Assembly: GCA_032717465.1 (NCBI GenBank)
Contig: CM064666.1
Span: forward strand, 6,284,028 to 6,348,027
Origin: Coenobita brevimanus
Taxonomy: Eukaryota; Arthropoda; Malacostraca; Decapoda; Coenobitidae
Direction: 5' to 3'
Length of the DNA: 64,000 nt
In this document: one piece after another, positions 35,280 to 48,206 of the stretch
Position numbering within the stretch: the first letter of the stretch is position 1
Layout of the letters: every line of letters starts with the position of its first letter
Notes under the pieces: generated by a model
Databases searched by the model: none
What the model saw: only the letters and a program-made list of their open reading frames with translations
Told to the model about the DNA's origin: nothing
Position numbers and translations under genes: made by a program

Positions 35280-36460
35280 AAAACCGCATGAACGGGTACA
35301 AAGGAGCTGTTCGTCCCTGGCAAGCATGTGCAGGCCGCCCACTGCGATACATACATGGTCGCAGCTTCTCGTGTATTTTACCAGGCAGTGCTATAGATCA
35401 TGTTATACGGTTGAAAGTGAGTATAGGAATTTGGGAATCTACGATCGGGACAGTTCTAGTATTCCACTCCAGCTGATACCAAACGATTACCTTCACCTAA
35501 GAGTGAATCATTGTAGCCCCAGTTGTTAGCTGTGTTAGTGATTGGTACCTAAGCTGCCTATATTCATACTCTTGTTAAGCATACCGCTAAATGGAAGGGT
35601 AAAAGAGACTGTGGTTACATTTCTCGGTGAAGTAGGTCAGGGTGCTCCTTGGACACCCCTTCTAAGTACGTCATGTTTCTTGAAGTCCTGCTACCACTAG
35701 ATGTCCTTTTTTCAACCTTAAGAGGACCTGTGAGTAGTGAAGGAAATAATGAAGGCTATTTATAACCCGTTTAGTTCGATACATCTCCCTGAATGTATAA
35801 AGTACGTCATTGTAGTGAAGGGGTTAAGGAGGTTACGCAACACCCCTTCCTTGCCTCTTTATTTTCGTCTCTCGTACAAGTTGATATCCTCGAGCATTGT
35901 ACCAGTGTAAGCTAAGCAAAAATTAAAAAGCCATACATTGGTATACTCTGTTCACTTTGACTTGGCCAAGAACTGCCATCTGTTTATCTTGAATGATGAG
36001 CTGTAACAATACCTTGATACTAGAATATGGTGCTAGTCACGAAGAAGTGGTATGGAAATGATGTTGAGCCCATGTACTGTCTTTTTCTACTACTAAGCTA
36101 CAGGAAATAAGCTACGAAAGGACGAAAATCTCAGTCAAGTTAAAATGAAGGAACAAATATAGCAGCAGCAGCAGCGGCAGTGGCAGCGGCAGCAGGAACC
36201 CAATGGACTGGAAGCCAAAGTTCCCCGTCTGCATTCCATCATCCTCCTGTCGAGCGATCGGGAGGTAGTTAAGAGACGTTTGTATAACCAGACAGTGAAG
36301 TTGCCTTGAATATATTTATGCCAGCACATGAAGGTGTCACTCTCCAGTGCCAGGACATAAGTCAAGACATGAAAAAATATCAAGGACGAGTCTCTATTAA
36401 GGTATCTAAGGCCTCGAAAAACGACCCATTGAAAAAACAGAAGAAACTAGAATGGCATTC
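35280..36460. other. Anonymous DNA with short CAG/CGG tract
   Basis: AGCAGCAGCAGCGGCAGTGG at 36160-36190 is a short interrupted trinucleotide tract. No gene or known element otherwise. Confidence 0.5.
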
Positions 36461-36462
36461 AC

Positions 36463-36885
36463 TAGAGTGCATACCTCCTCCAAGGCCCAACAGCCCCCAT
36501 ATAAAAGCATGTTTAAATCCGCTAGATCCAGATTTTATATGGATCCACGCCAAACTATACACGTTCGTAGGTACCAACATCCTAAATATGCCTGATTTTT
36601 TTCATCAAGATCCATGCAATATTCACTGAAAAATTTACGAAAATGTCGAAAAACGCCCTATCTCGCAATGTTAAAGAAAGTGAAAAAAAAATCCTGGATC
36701 CGCACTTTTATCCGGATCCTCACCAAAATTTAATGGAGTCTATTCTGGGCCAAGGCCCATTGTTCTACCAAGTTTCGTGGAAATCCGTCCAATAGTTTTT
36801 GTGTAATCTTTCTCACAAACCAACCAACCAAGCATCAAACAAATGGACAGAGGTGAAAACATAACCTCCATGGCGGAGGTAAAAA
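36463..36885 (+). mobile_element. Hairpin-ended interspersed repeat, type 2 (TACCTCC...GGAGGTA)
   Basis: The left end TACCTCCTCCAAGG (36472) is an inverted near-copy of the right end, which reads AACCTCCATGGCGGAGGTAA. The right end is also a small hairpin, ACCTCC against GGAGGT (36864-36880). Internal phrases are GGATCCGCACTTTTATCCGG, GGGCCAAGGCCCATTG, CAAGTTTCGTGGAAATCCGT, CCAATAGTTTTTGTG and CACAAACCAACCAACCAAGC. This is a widespread marine-animal repeat style. About 420 bases, no coding. Target duplication not resolved. Confidence 0.65.
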
Positions 36886-37877
36886 TTGTATATGGATGTG
36901 CTTGAGGGAAAGAGGCAGTGTGGGCAGTGGAGGTAGGAGGCGAAGAGACACAGTAGCTGGTGCTTATGGAAAGTATGTGAAGAAAGTTATATTTGGAAAA
37001 TGAGGAAGCCAACGAACTGGCAAGTTATGAAATATTTGAATGAATATATACGCCTGCAAATGAGCAAAGGTTAGCGCTGATGGATATTCCGGCAGCAGGG
37101 CAAAGCTGAGTCAGTGATATCCACTCTCTTCCTCTGTCTGCCCCAGCACCTCGTTATAAATTCACCCTCACTCTCATCTTTCGGTGCCTGTTTCGTGTTT
37201 GAGTAAATTGGCAGTTCAATAACCCTAGTTTTGGCTGCTGTGGGGATACTGATTATCTCTTTGAAGTGAAGGGTTGAGATAAAATATATTAAAATACTGT
37301 GAGGCTTCTATTTCATGATGCGAGATTCCAATCCCCCAGTTATCAGTGTATTTGATTCAAAACCTCATGGCTTTTGATACAGATTACAGAAGATGTAAAA
37401 GTACCAATGACTGCAACTGTACATGACGGGTGTGTGGGGATGCATGCATGTTGCAGTGTTTATGACGTATCTCAACTGTGTCTTTTGATCAACTGAGAGA
37501 ATTTCTACGCGTCACAGGGTTGAGAGGAGAACGAACCGAGTAAGGACGATGCCACACATCGACATTCACAATAGGATTCTCACAGAAAAAAGCTTAATGG
37601 AAAGACTGATGATACGGATATAGTGAAAAGACTTCGCTCAAGAATGGGAGTTAAATGAAAATGGAAAAAAAAATGTAATGAAAGAAACTGACGTAATATT
37701 AACATTCATCAACGAGAAAAATCAATTGAAAGAATCTGAAGTAAAATTTACATTCGTTAAAGAAAACATTTTTTTAGCCCATTTTTTAGCTCATTTTTTT
37801 TTCATTTAGTTTGATGAACTGACGAGTTTCATGCAGCTAAAGATGAAAAGATTCTCCATTAACTTTGGAACAACTTT

Positions 37878-37878
<1 letters not shown>
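36886..37878. other. Anonymous DNA, no gene seen
   Basis: AT-rich; nothing recognised on either strand. Confidence 0.5.
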
Positions 37879-37915
<37 letters not shown>

Positions 37916-37946
37916 TATCATCATCATCATTATCATCATCATCCTC
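37879..37946. repeat. (ATC)n trinucleotide array
   Basis: About 22 ATC units with a few ATTATC interruptions. It may be the simple-repeat end of an old minus-strand F1-type LINE, but no LINE body is recognisable next to it. Confidence 0.95.
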
Positions 37947-38152
37947 TTCTTCAAATCATACCTTTGCCATCGTAGTTACGAGAATTTGTAATCGAATACC
38001 GAGCTGTTCAGACTCGTCCACGACATATATTTCCCAGTTTGTCTTGTTTATCCAGCCGTAGGCTATAACTGGAGACCTGGCTACAACAACGGCAACAGTG
38101 GGTAGTACGTGTAATAGTGCGAAAGACTGGGAGTGAAATATACATACATATA

Positions 38153-38156
<4 letters not shown>

Positions 38157-38205
<49 letters not shown>
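38157..38205. repeat. (TA)n microsatellite
   Basis: About 24 TA units directly before the head of the SINE-D fragment. Confidence 0.97.
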
Positions 38206-38207
<2 letters not shown>

Positions 38208-38504
38208 GTGGTAGGTGGGGGCATTCACCATCCACTCACTTGATGTAGTGCTGCTCTCGGGTTTCTGCCCTTTCCTCTCCATCCTTCTTTCCATCCATCC
38301 TCTTCTGTCTTTCTTTCCTTCATTCTTTCCTCTTTCTTCTGCCTGCTGGTGACTTTACACTCCCTCTTGTGTCTTTCTTTCCTTCATTCTTTCCTCTTCC
38401 TTCTGCCTGTGGGTGACTCTACACTAAGTGACAAGCCAAATGGTTTCCTGTACACCAAGAAACCATTTACTACGCTAGGTGGTAACCATATAACCAAATT
38501 TTGG
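38206..38504 (+). mobile_element. SINE-D fragment, 5' part
   Basis: Matches the reverse complement of the intact SINE-D copy at 50999-51372: head GTGGTAGGTGG...CATCCACTCACTTGATG, TAGTGCTGC, a TC-rich middle with local duplication (CTTTCCTTCATTCTTTCCTC occurs twice, near 38309 and 38374), then AGTGACAAGCCAAATGGTTT, CCAAGAAACCATTTAC and GGTAACCATATAACCAAA. At that point it stops and the next SINE begins, so its 5S-like body and LINE tail are missing. Confidence 0.85.
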
Positions 38505-38716
38505 GTCCTGGTGGTTTAGTGGGTAATACAGGTGCTCCAATCGGATTGAGCCGGTGTAGGTTTATATCCAAGGAATGGTTGGGGTTTATTGCTCATGTAA
38601 TGCCACTCAGGGATGAGTGAGGCTGGTCATTCTCATCTTAAGTGCCAGGACCAACTTTCCTAGCCCCGGGTTCCTACGCTCCTCATGGGGCAACGTAGGA
38701 TTAGATGATGGATGGA
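38505..38716 (+). mobile_element. tRNA-derived SINE (SINE-C)
   Basis: TCCTGGTGGTTTAGTGGGTA is a pol III A-box-like start and GGTGTAGGTTTATATCCAAG a worn B box at the right distance. The body continues to GGGGCAACGTAGGATTAGATG and a GATGGATGGATA tail that passes into (TA)n. It sits exactly where SINE-D is cut, so it either inserted into SINE-D or replaced its 3' half. Confidence 0.6.
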
Positions 38717-38722
38717 TATATA

Positions 38723-38809
<87 letters not shown>

Positions 38810-38830
38810 CCTATCTATCTATGTATTTAT
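38717..38830. repeat. (TA)n microsatellite with ATCT tail
   Basis: About 42 TA units followed by CTATCTATCTATG. Tyr-Ile frames here are artefacts. Confidence 0.97.
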
Positions 38831-39249
38831 CATAATGACTCTCCAAAAGGTATACCTACATCAAAGCATCTACTCCTATGTTCGTTAGACGAAGAAAATG
38901 ATAGAGCCTTTTATTAGCAAATAATCTGATCGTGGGAAATAGCTTACCAAACGAAAGGAGGAATGGCTACGTGATACTAAAAATGTAAGCACTAAAGACT
39001 GATTTAATATTTTCTCTATGCATCTCCATAATTAAAGATTAAATAAATATATTAATAAATGACTGACACATAAAACGATATGCTACTTTTTAAAGGAAAG
39101 GAAGCAGGAATGTTTAATCCTCTAGAGTTCTGTGTCACCCCGAGGCAACGGTTTGGGCAATTATCAAACTTAAATGAAAGGGGAAATCTAGTAGTGACCT
39201 ATGAGCTTGGTGACTGTAAGCCGAATGTCGAAATGCTGTATCTATTGGT

Positions 39250-39252
<3 letters not shown>
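38831..39252. other. Anonymous DNA, no gene seen
   Basis: The frame 39080-39415 starts in this stretch and ends in an Arg-Glu run produced by the GA tract. The non-repetitive part matches no family I know. Confidence 0.5.

Positions 39253-39316
<64 letters not shown>
39253..39316. repeat. (GA)n microsatellite
   Basis: About 32 GA units. Confidence 0.98.
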
Positions 39317-39320
<4 letters not shown>

Positions 39321-39532
39321 GTTTACTGGCGCACACAAACGTCCTTTTGAAACGAGTCGTTCCTTTTCCTAAGGGCAAAATACAGAGTAAAAATGATATA
39401 TTCTTTATTCCCTGACATCTGCTTCCTCCTGTCAACATGTTTTGCTCCGAACATTTTTTGTTCTCTCTTCTAGTTTTTCTTCCCCTGCCACCGTGCATTT
39501 TATGAATATTTTAAAGTTTTAACTGTTATATT

Positions 39533-39705
<173 letters not shown>

Positions 39706-40419
39706 GGACCTCCTTTCCCACTCAAGGGCAGGGTGAGGAGTAACAATGTCCAGACAGGCCAAAATTGCCCAATCCAATGGGCCACGCTTCCATTCACTCA
39801 TCATTCAAGCCCCAGGAACCCTGGCTCTATCGGATACGCCAAAAACATTCACCACATTCTGTAGCTTCACATATCGTATCCGACAGAGTCAATCCAGACG
39901 CTGCCACGTTAAAAAGGGGTGCCAAAAGTTCCTGATCATGAATATCTCCTCACAATATTCATTCAGCCACCTCGATCTCCTGTTAGTTCCCTAGCCTCAC
40001 CGACTTCCATACCTCTCTTCCTCACACACTCATCCACCATATCCCTCCACCTTCTCCATGGCCTACCTCGCCTCCTTCCTCCTTCGAATTCGCTCAGATA
40101 TACCTTTTTCACCACTCTATTGTTATCCATTCTCTCCACATGACCATACCATCTTTGTACACTCTCTTCAATTCTGGTGTCCACCGATTTCCTTACTCCG
40201 CATCTTTCACGAATCACATTATTTCGTATCCTATCCACCTTATGTACTCCACATACATTCCTCAGCAGTCCCATCTCCACTGCTCTTACTCTTGACTTTT
40301 CATTTTCATGCCACATCATAGTCTCACAGCCATATGTTAAAGTTGGCACTAACACTCTTTCATGTAAGCCTCGTGCAGCTGCAACACTCAAGCCTCTGTT
40401 TCTTATCAAGGCTTAGATT

Positions 40420-41604
40420 ATTAACCCATGGAGATGAAGTAAGGACCAGACGGAAAGAATATTTTGAAAGCTTGATGAATGGGGATAGAGAGAGCAGAGC
40501 AGCTGTAAACATGATTGGTTTTGGGGGTGTGCAGAGAAGGAATGCAGTGCCAGGAGACGTGACACTCGCACAGGTGAAGAGTGCTGTGAAGCGGCTGAAA
40601 AATGGGAAAGCAGCTGGGGTTGATGAGGTGTATGCAGAGATGCTTAAATGTTGTGGAGAGAATGGAATGAAGTGCTTGTTGGAGATATGTAAGAAGGCAA
40701 GGATGAGTGAAACTGTGCCTGCAGAGTGGAAAAAGGCTGTGATTGTACCGCTGTACAAAAATAAAGGTGAAAGAAGTGAGTGTAAGAATTATCGTGGCAT
40801 AAGCTTACTGAGTGTGGTAGGGAAGGTATATGGAAGAATTATTATAGAAAGAGTAAGAGAGATATCAGAATTCCTAGTGAGTGATGAACAGGGTGGCTTT
40901 AGGAGTGGCAGAGGATGTGTGGACCAAATATTTGCAGTGAGACAGATAGTAGAGAAGGCTTGTGAGAAGGACCATAAAGTGTTTATGGCATTCATGGATC
41001 TGGAAAAAGCATATGACAAAGTGGACAGAGAAGGATTGTGGAAAGTTTTGCGCATGTACGGTGTAGAGGGTAAGCTGTTAGGTGCCGTCAAGAGTTTTTA
41101 TGATGGTAATGAAGCATGTGTCAGGGTTAATGGGCATCTAAGTGAATGGTTCACAATCAGTGTGGGCGTGCAACAAGGTTGTGTGATGTCCCCATGGTTG
41201 TTCAATGTATATATGGATGGGGTGATGAGAGAAGTGAAAACACGAGTAATGGAGAGAGGGATGGCATTTGTAATGAATGGTGATGGATGGAATATCTCAT
41301 ATTTGTTGTATGCTGATGATGCAGTACTGCTTGCAAGTACCGGACAAGAACTTGGTAGGCTAGTGTAGAGTTTTGCTGAGGTATGTGAGTGTCGTGCCTT
41401 GAGAGTAAATGTAGAAAAGAGTAAAGTGATGGTTATTGAGAGAGAAGGTGACTCCCAGTGCAATGTAACAGTGAATGGAGAAAGACTGGAATTGGTGAGA
41501 GAGTTCAATTACCTGGGTACAGTGATAGAAAAGAGGAAAATGTGCAAAAGAAGTTGAAAGTAGAGTGACACAAGGAAGAAAAGTAGCTGGTGCAATGAAG
41601 GCCT

Positions 41605-41608
<4 letters not shown>
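40420..41608 (+). pseudogene. F2 LINE reverse transcriptase
   Basis: Open frame to a TAG at 41366-41368, then the same protein continues past it to about 41600 with one frameshift near 41535. Motifs in order: RLKNGKAAGVDEVYAEMLK, VIVPLYKNKGERSECKNYRG, ISLLSVVGKVYGRIIIER, DEQGGFRSGRGCVDQIFAV, AFMDLEKAYDKVDREGLWKV, GVQQGCVMSPWLFNVYMDGV, and the catalytic box YADDAVLLAS. After the stop: FAEVCECRALRVNVEKSKVM and REFNYLGTVIE. These are RT motifs 0-7 of a non-LTR retrotransposon, largely intact. The upstream endonuclease is absent (5' truncation at the junction with F1). The frame then runs into (TA)n at 41609. The rest of the C-terminus lies beyond the inverted duplication, at 42004-42735. Confidence 0.93.

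Positions 41609-41671
<63 letters not shown>
41609..41671. repeat. (TA)n microsatellite
   Basis: About 31 TA units separating the F2 RT from the inverted copy of its C-terminus. Confidence 0.97.
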
Positions 41672-41674
<3 letters not shown>

Positions 41675-41853
41675 CCCCCACTCAATCACATACACTCTCC
41701 TCGTCAGTCTCTCACTCTCTATCCTCTCCACATGGCCAAACCAGATCAGTGTGTTTCTCCTAATGCTTCCTATGACATCCACATCCACACCACAACGCTC
41801 CTTCACATCCTCATTTGTCAGTCTGTTTCTCCATGTGACTCCACAGGCTCTTC

Positions 41854-41945
<92 letters not shown>

Positions 41946-41959
41946 CAGGCTCTTCACAA

Positions 41960-42007
<48 letters not shown>

Positions 42008-42190
42008 GTGAAGAGCCTGTGGAGTCACATGGAGAGGCAGACTGACAAATGAGGATGTGAAGGAGCGTTGTGGTGTGGATGTGGATGTGTTAGGAAGCAT
42101 TAGGAGAAACACACTGATGTGGTTTGGCCATGTGGAGAGGGTGGAGGGTGAGAGACTGACGAGGAGAGTCTATGTGAGTGAGTGGGGAAG
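41672..42190. repeat. Large inverted repeat of F2 C-terminus with (TA)n spacer
   Basis: The left arm 41676-41853 is the reverse complement, at very high identity, of the right arm 42004-42187. Landmarks are CTCCACATGGCCAAACCAGA on the left and GGTTTGGCCATGTGGAGAGG on the right, and AGGCTCTTCACAA against TTGTGAAGAGCCT next to the spacer. The spacer is (TA)n at 41859-41940 and 41966-42003 around TTTATACAGGCTCTTCAC, another scrap of the arm edge. The right arm encodes [19 protein letters not shown] and [19 protein letters not shown] in the plus orientation. The left arm encodes the same on the minus strand. Confidence 0.95.
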
Positions 42191-42735
42191 GCGGTGGCCG
42201 AATCGGTAGAGAGGCGGCCTGCAATCCTGACGGACCCAGGTTCGAATCCCGGCTGGGGCAGGGAACAGTTTAAGGATTTGAATTTCATATAAAGCAGACT
42301 TTCCTGATCTACCAGATGACCCGTCGACATGTCGTAAAAATACCCCCGCTAATACCAGTACACCAGTCCTGTATGAGACAGCCCTAGCATGTATTCAAAA
42401 TGGACGGTGGGTGTTAACGCCGAAGTGATGACATGTGGAGGTGTAGGAGGACTACTGGGCCTTGGAATAGGCTACTGCCACCGAGATATAGGCCCTGAAG
42501 CCTTTGCCCAGAGTCGGACACATTTAAAAAAAAAAAAAAAAAAGTGGAGGGAAAGAGAGGGAGGGGAAGGCCAAGGATGAGATGGAGGGATGGAGTGGAG
42601 AAGTATATGAGAGAAGGGGGTGTGAATTGGGAGCAGGACAGTGAAATGGCGGGGAACAGGGTGACGTGGAGGCGATTTGTTTGTGGGCACCCCGTATAAG
42701 GGATTAAGGCGTCTGGCAATAGATAGATAGATAGA
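42004..42735 (+). pseudogene. F2 LINE C-terminus and 3' tail, interrupted by a SINE
   Basis: Continues F2: [37 protein letters not shown], then SINE-A (42188-42543), then the remaining coding-derived DNA (GGGAGGGGAAGGCCAAGGATG, encoding the RGRPxxRWRDG stretch in other copies) and WRRFVCGHP-like GGAGGCGATTTGTTTGTGGG. The 3' end reads GGCACCCCGTATAAGGGATT, AAGGCGTCTGGCAATAGATA and a GATA simple repeat. This tail is shared with SINEs at 3120-3330 and 50999-51372, the scrap at 44544-44597, and the F2 copy ending at 60307. Confidence 0.9.
42188..42543 (+). mobile_element. SINE-A, tRNA-derived, full length
   Basis: Head GGCGGTGGCCGAATCGGTAG holds a pol III A box (TGGCCGAATCGGTAGA), and GACCCAGGTTCGAATCCCGG a perfect B box. 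The tRNA-unrelated body runs through CCGTCGACATGTCGTAAAAA, GGTGTTAACGCCGAAGTGA and TGAAGCCTTTGCCCAGAGTC to an A-run (42526-42543). Flanking AGTGGGGAAG and AGTGGAGGGAAAG look like a worn target duplication within the F2 LINE. A second copy lies on the minus strand at 50087-50650. Confidence 0.92.
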
Positions 42736-43340
42736 CAGATGTTCAAACGGTAAATATACAGTAAAAACACAGCTGCCAGTCCTTTATTCCGATGTTATGT
42801 GGTAAGTTGAAACCCGGCGGTAGGGGTGTGGCAGGAAGGGCGGTGTAACACCTCGTCATTTCTGCTAACGCTTGCTTGGCTACACGTTCTAGGCTTTTTT
42901 TTTTAAGTTGAGGATACATTTCATTATCTACAGGTATTAAATCAGATGCAATATCACATTTAGCACCTTCAATTTGCAGGGAATTGCTAGACTACACTGC
43001 CAACAACAACTACAGCACACACATCCTCCACTACCCCACCTCCATCGCCAAACCACTCACCCCCACCATCGTCTCGTCTGACACAGCTGCCAGACTTGTG
43101 AAGCTGTCCCTGCAACTTCGACTAATCTGTTCGAATATTTACGGGGTTCGGAACGAAGACACGACTTTTCTGGCTGACTATACCAGCACGTCCTAGAATG
43201 TAAGAGAAGCAAAGAGGGCTAAAAAAGGATGGGGGAGAGAATCGAGGAGTTTCAGATTAGTTTGACTTGTGACCTTGTGAAGTTAGCTTAAATCTGGAGT
43301 TGTGACTCAGACAGTGTAATTACTTGGTAAAATAAAGACA
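42736..43340. other. Anonymous DNA, no gene seen
   Basis: Between the F2 tail and the Jockey-like LINE A. A T-run at 42895-42906. The frame 42984-43196 matches nothing I know. Confidence 0.5.
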
Positions 43341-43344
43341 ACGG

Positions 43345-43895
43345 ACGCCACAAACACACATACACTAATTATAAGAGAGCCAACTGGGAGGCCTTTGTAA
43401 CTGAAACAGAACAACATTTCGAAACACTAAACAGTACACCCATCACAAACATCAACACCGCTGTGTACACTTTCAATACAATTATACAAAACGCAGACAA
43501 AAGACACATCCCTAGAGGCAATAGAAAGAGACACAATCCCAACTTCACACCAGAAATTCAAGGCCTAATCAGACAGTGGGACACACTGCGACGCTCCCCA
43601 ACACCCCATACACAGGACACCATACGAAAAATACAAGAACTCAACATTCAAATAAACAATAAAATATCAGAACAGCAAACACTAAAGTGGAAAAATTACC
43701 TCCAAGCACTTGACCACAAAACAAACATCAGCAAACTCTACAAAACACTAAACAGCATCACACTTTCCAACAGCAACACCACATAATCACACGCTGCCAT
43801 CACAACAACAGACACCATACCCTCAAACAAACAACAAGCAAACACTCTCATCAATCTCTTTTCACTAGTCAGCCTTCTAAACCCCCATCCCGGAG
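43345..43895 (+). pseudogene. LINE A (Jockey-like), region between endonuclease and RT
   Basis: Reads NYKRANWEAFVTETEQHFET, then, within the open frame 43463-43786, NADKRHIPRGNRKRHNPNFT, PEIQGLIRQWDTLRRSPTPH and ISEQQTLKWKNYLQALDHKT. This is the linker that follows the endonuclease in Jockey-type elements (ANWExF..ExE, then a basic 'IPRG' segment). After a TAA at 43784 the frame continues through QQANTLINLFSLV to about 43895, where LINE B is inserted. The RT half resumes at 45959. The upstream endonuclease is missing. Confidence 0.85.
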
Positions 43896-43899
43896 ACCG

Positions 43900-45957
43900 A
43901 TGTATCATCCTTATCTCGACTATTCCATATACAAATTAAATTCTTTTGGTAAAATTAAGTATTTCTGTTGTGTATATCGTTCCCCTAATGCCCCTCCAAA
44001 GCCGAGTTTATTTGACTCTGTCTTCACAACTAAGTGTCCTCAACATTAATCCTGCATCAGAAATGACTATTCTGGGTGATTTTAATGTCCATAATGTTGA
44101 ACGGCTCACTTATTCACCCAGAACTGATGACTCTGGTCTTGAGTTTGAGCTATTTGCAGACTCATTTAATATCACCCAGTTAGCTCAGTCAACCCACCCG
44201 TGTACCAGACAACCCCGATCAAAATCCCCACCTATTGAACTTGATTCTAACAACCAATTCGGATAATTATAATGCTGAACTGAAGTCCCCTCTCGGATCC
44301 TCTGATCATTGTCTGATTCAAGCCACCAGTTTAACACCTACCACACCCTCCTGCTCTGAACCTGTCATGGTGACTAAATGGCACTACGACAGGGCAGACT
44401 GGGAGAGACTCCATAATTTTTTCATGGATGTTCCTTAGACCTCCTTTTTCTTCCAAGATGCAAATTCCACATTGGGCCACATGCAGGATTTCATTAAAGT
44501 CGGCATAGAAACATTCATTCCCTATCACATTTACAGAAAAAGATGTCTATCTATCTATCTATAGCCCGACGCCCTAATCCCGCAAAGGGTGGCCACAATT
44601 GTGCTAGAGTAACAGAACATAAAACAAAAGCCTATAACACTTATACAAGGACCAAAACCAAAGACGCCTTTAACTATTATAGAAATATCAGAATCCATGC
44701 TAAAACTATCATCAATCTTTCTAAATCAAACTTTCTGCATAGACAGGCTAACAAACTACTAAACAACCCCTCAGTGTTGGCTCCAGTATTAGCAAAATTT
44801 TTCCGCTTATGCATCCATACCTCAAGTTTTCCAGCCTCTTGGAAAGAAGCAAATATCCATCCTGTTCCTAAAAAGCGGGCAACTTCTGATCCATCAAACT
44901 ATAGACCAATTGCAATAACTTCCATTCTCGGCAAAGTTTTTGAGACGCTAATTAACAAACACATAATAAAGCATCTAGAAATCAATAAATTAATCCATGA
45001 TCGGCAGTATAGATTTAGACAAGAACTTTCAATTGTAGACATTCTTTGCCTTCTTACCCATCAGATTAACAAAACAATAGACCAACACGGTGAAACACAC
45101 AATAGCACTAGATATATCAAAAGCATTTGACAGAGCATGGACCTTTCTAAATTAATCAATGGGGACAAACAAATCTGGTCTCATTTAATGCTCAGAAAAC
45201 TAAATACATTAATTTCTCCAACAGAAAGAATCCTTCAGACTCTCACATAATTTTAAATGATATCAATATTCCCATATCCACTACAATTGATATCCTAGGT
45301 GTTACTCTAAACCCTAACCTAAGCTGGACAGCTTATGTTAAATTCCTTGTTAAAAATGCTTCCAAAAAATTGGGACTTATGTACAAAGTACGTGAGTTCT
45401 TCACTAACGAGCAGATGGCCACAATATACAAAAGTCATGTGCGTTCTTAGATCGAATACTGTTCACCACTGTGGAGTAGATGTGGAGCGGTTGCATTGAG
45501 GCAGTTGGACAAAATTCATAATAAAGCCATTAGATTAATGAATAATCCTGCCATCACGCAAGACTTTCCTTTATTATCAGCAAGTAGAGATGTTGCTTCT
45601 TTAGCATTATTTTATAGATATTTTCACCGTAAGTGTTCAGAGGAACTGGCTTCAAATGTTCCTTCCCTGCACATTTTCTCCTGAAATACTTGGGCAGCTG
45701 GGAGCACTCATGAATTCACACTGTCTCCCCTGCAATGCAGAGCATCTGCTTACCAAAATTCATTTATCCCAAGAACTACTACTCTCTGGAATTCACTTCC
45801 TGGGAGTTGTTTCCCACAAACATTTGATCCATTTCAATTCAAATCCAGTTCTTATAAATATTTTATGAATGGAGGATGCCTTTAGGCACATGGACTTATT
45901 TTTTTTCCCCTTTGTTTTTCCTTCTTCCATTCATTATCTATTTAAAAAAAAATAAAA
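43900..45957 (+). pseudogene. LINE B (CR1/Jockey-type), inserted into LINE A
   Basis: Related to the 10169-12961 copy. 5'-truncated within the endonuclease: DYSIYKLN, FCCVYRSPNAPPKPSLFDSV, MTILGDFNVHNVERL, SSDHCLI, TKWHYDRADWERLHNFFMD in successive frames. After the small LINE-tail insertion at 44544-44597 it continues SKSNFLHRQANKLLNNPS and jumps, through a deletion, to LAKFFRLCIHTSSFPASWKE, NYRPIAITSILGKVFETLI and DRQYRFRQELSIVDILCLL. A second deletion removes motifs A-C, including YADD: GETHNSTRYIKSI is followed by the SFNAxKTK-like region (TKYINFSNRK in another frame). The C-terminus is well kept: RQLDKIHNKAIRLMNNPAIT, ASLALFYRYF, TTLWNSLPGSCFPQTFD, and an A-rich 3' end at 45942-45957. 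Confidence 0.9.
44544..44597 (-). mobile_element. F2-type LINE/SINE tail scrap
   Basis: Read on the minus strand: TTGTGGCCACCCTTTGCGGG, ATTAGGGCGTCGGGCTATAG and GATAGATAGATAG. It is a severely 5'-truncated copy of the shared tail GGCCACCCC...GGCGTCTGGCAATAGATAG. It lies inside LINE B, where the related copy has about 20 bases of LINE sequence, so insertion came with a small target deletion. Confidence 0.85.
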
Positions 45958-47990
<2,033 letters not shown>

Positions 47991-48126
47991 TACGCCTGAG
48001 TTGATCCCGTGTAAGGAGCTACCTTTGTACACCGACTGACCCTAAGAAGAACGATTCACTGGGTGACGTCCTCCGTATACTGAACTACATCCTGTTGAAG
48101 CTGGTGGCAGTGCGAGATGTGGACGT

Positions 48127-48130
<4 letters not shown>

Positions 48131-48203
<73 letters not shown>
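48131..48203. repeat. (TA)n microsatellite
   Basis: About 36 TA units, ending exactly where RTE coding sequence begins. Confidence 0.98.

Positions 48204-48206
<3 letters not shown>

Noticed and set aside
40058..40416. Plus-strand frames opposite the F1 C-terminus
   Set aside because: The minus-strand frame has clear LINE motifs, so the plus-strand frames are shadows.
42188..42260. tRNA gene with GGTTCGAATCC B box
   Set aside because: It is the head of SINE-A, which has a second copy in the window and an A-tail; the tRNA fold is incomplete.
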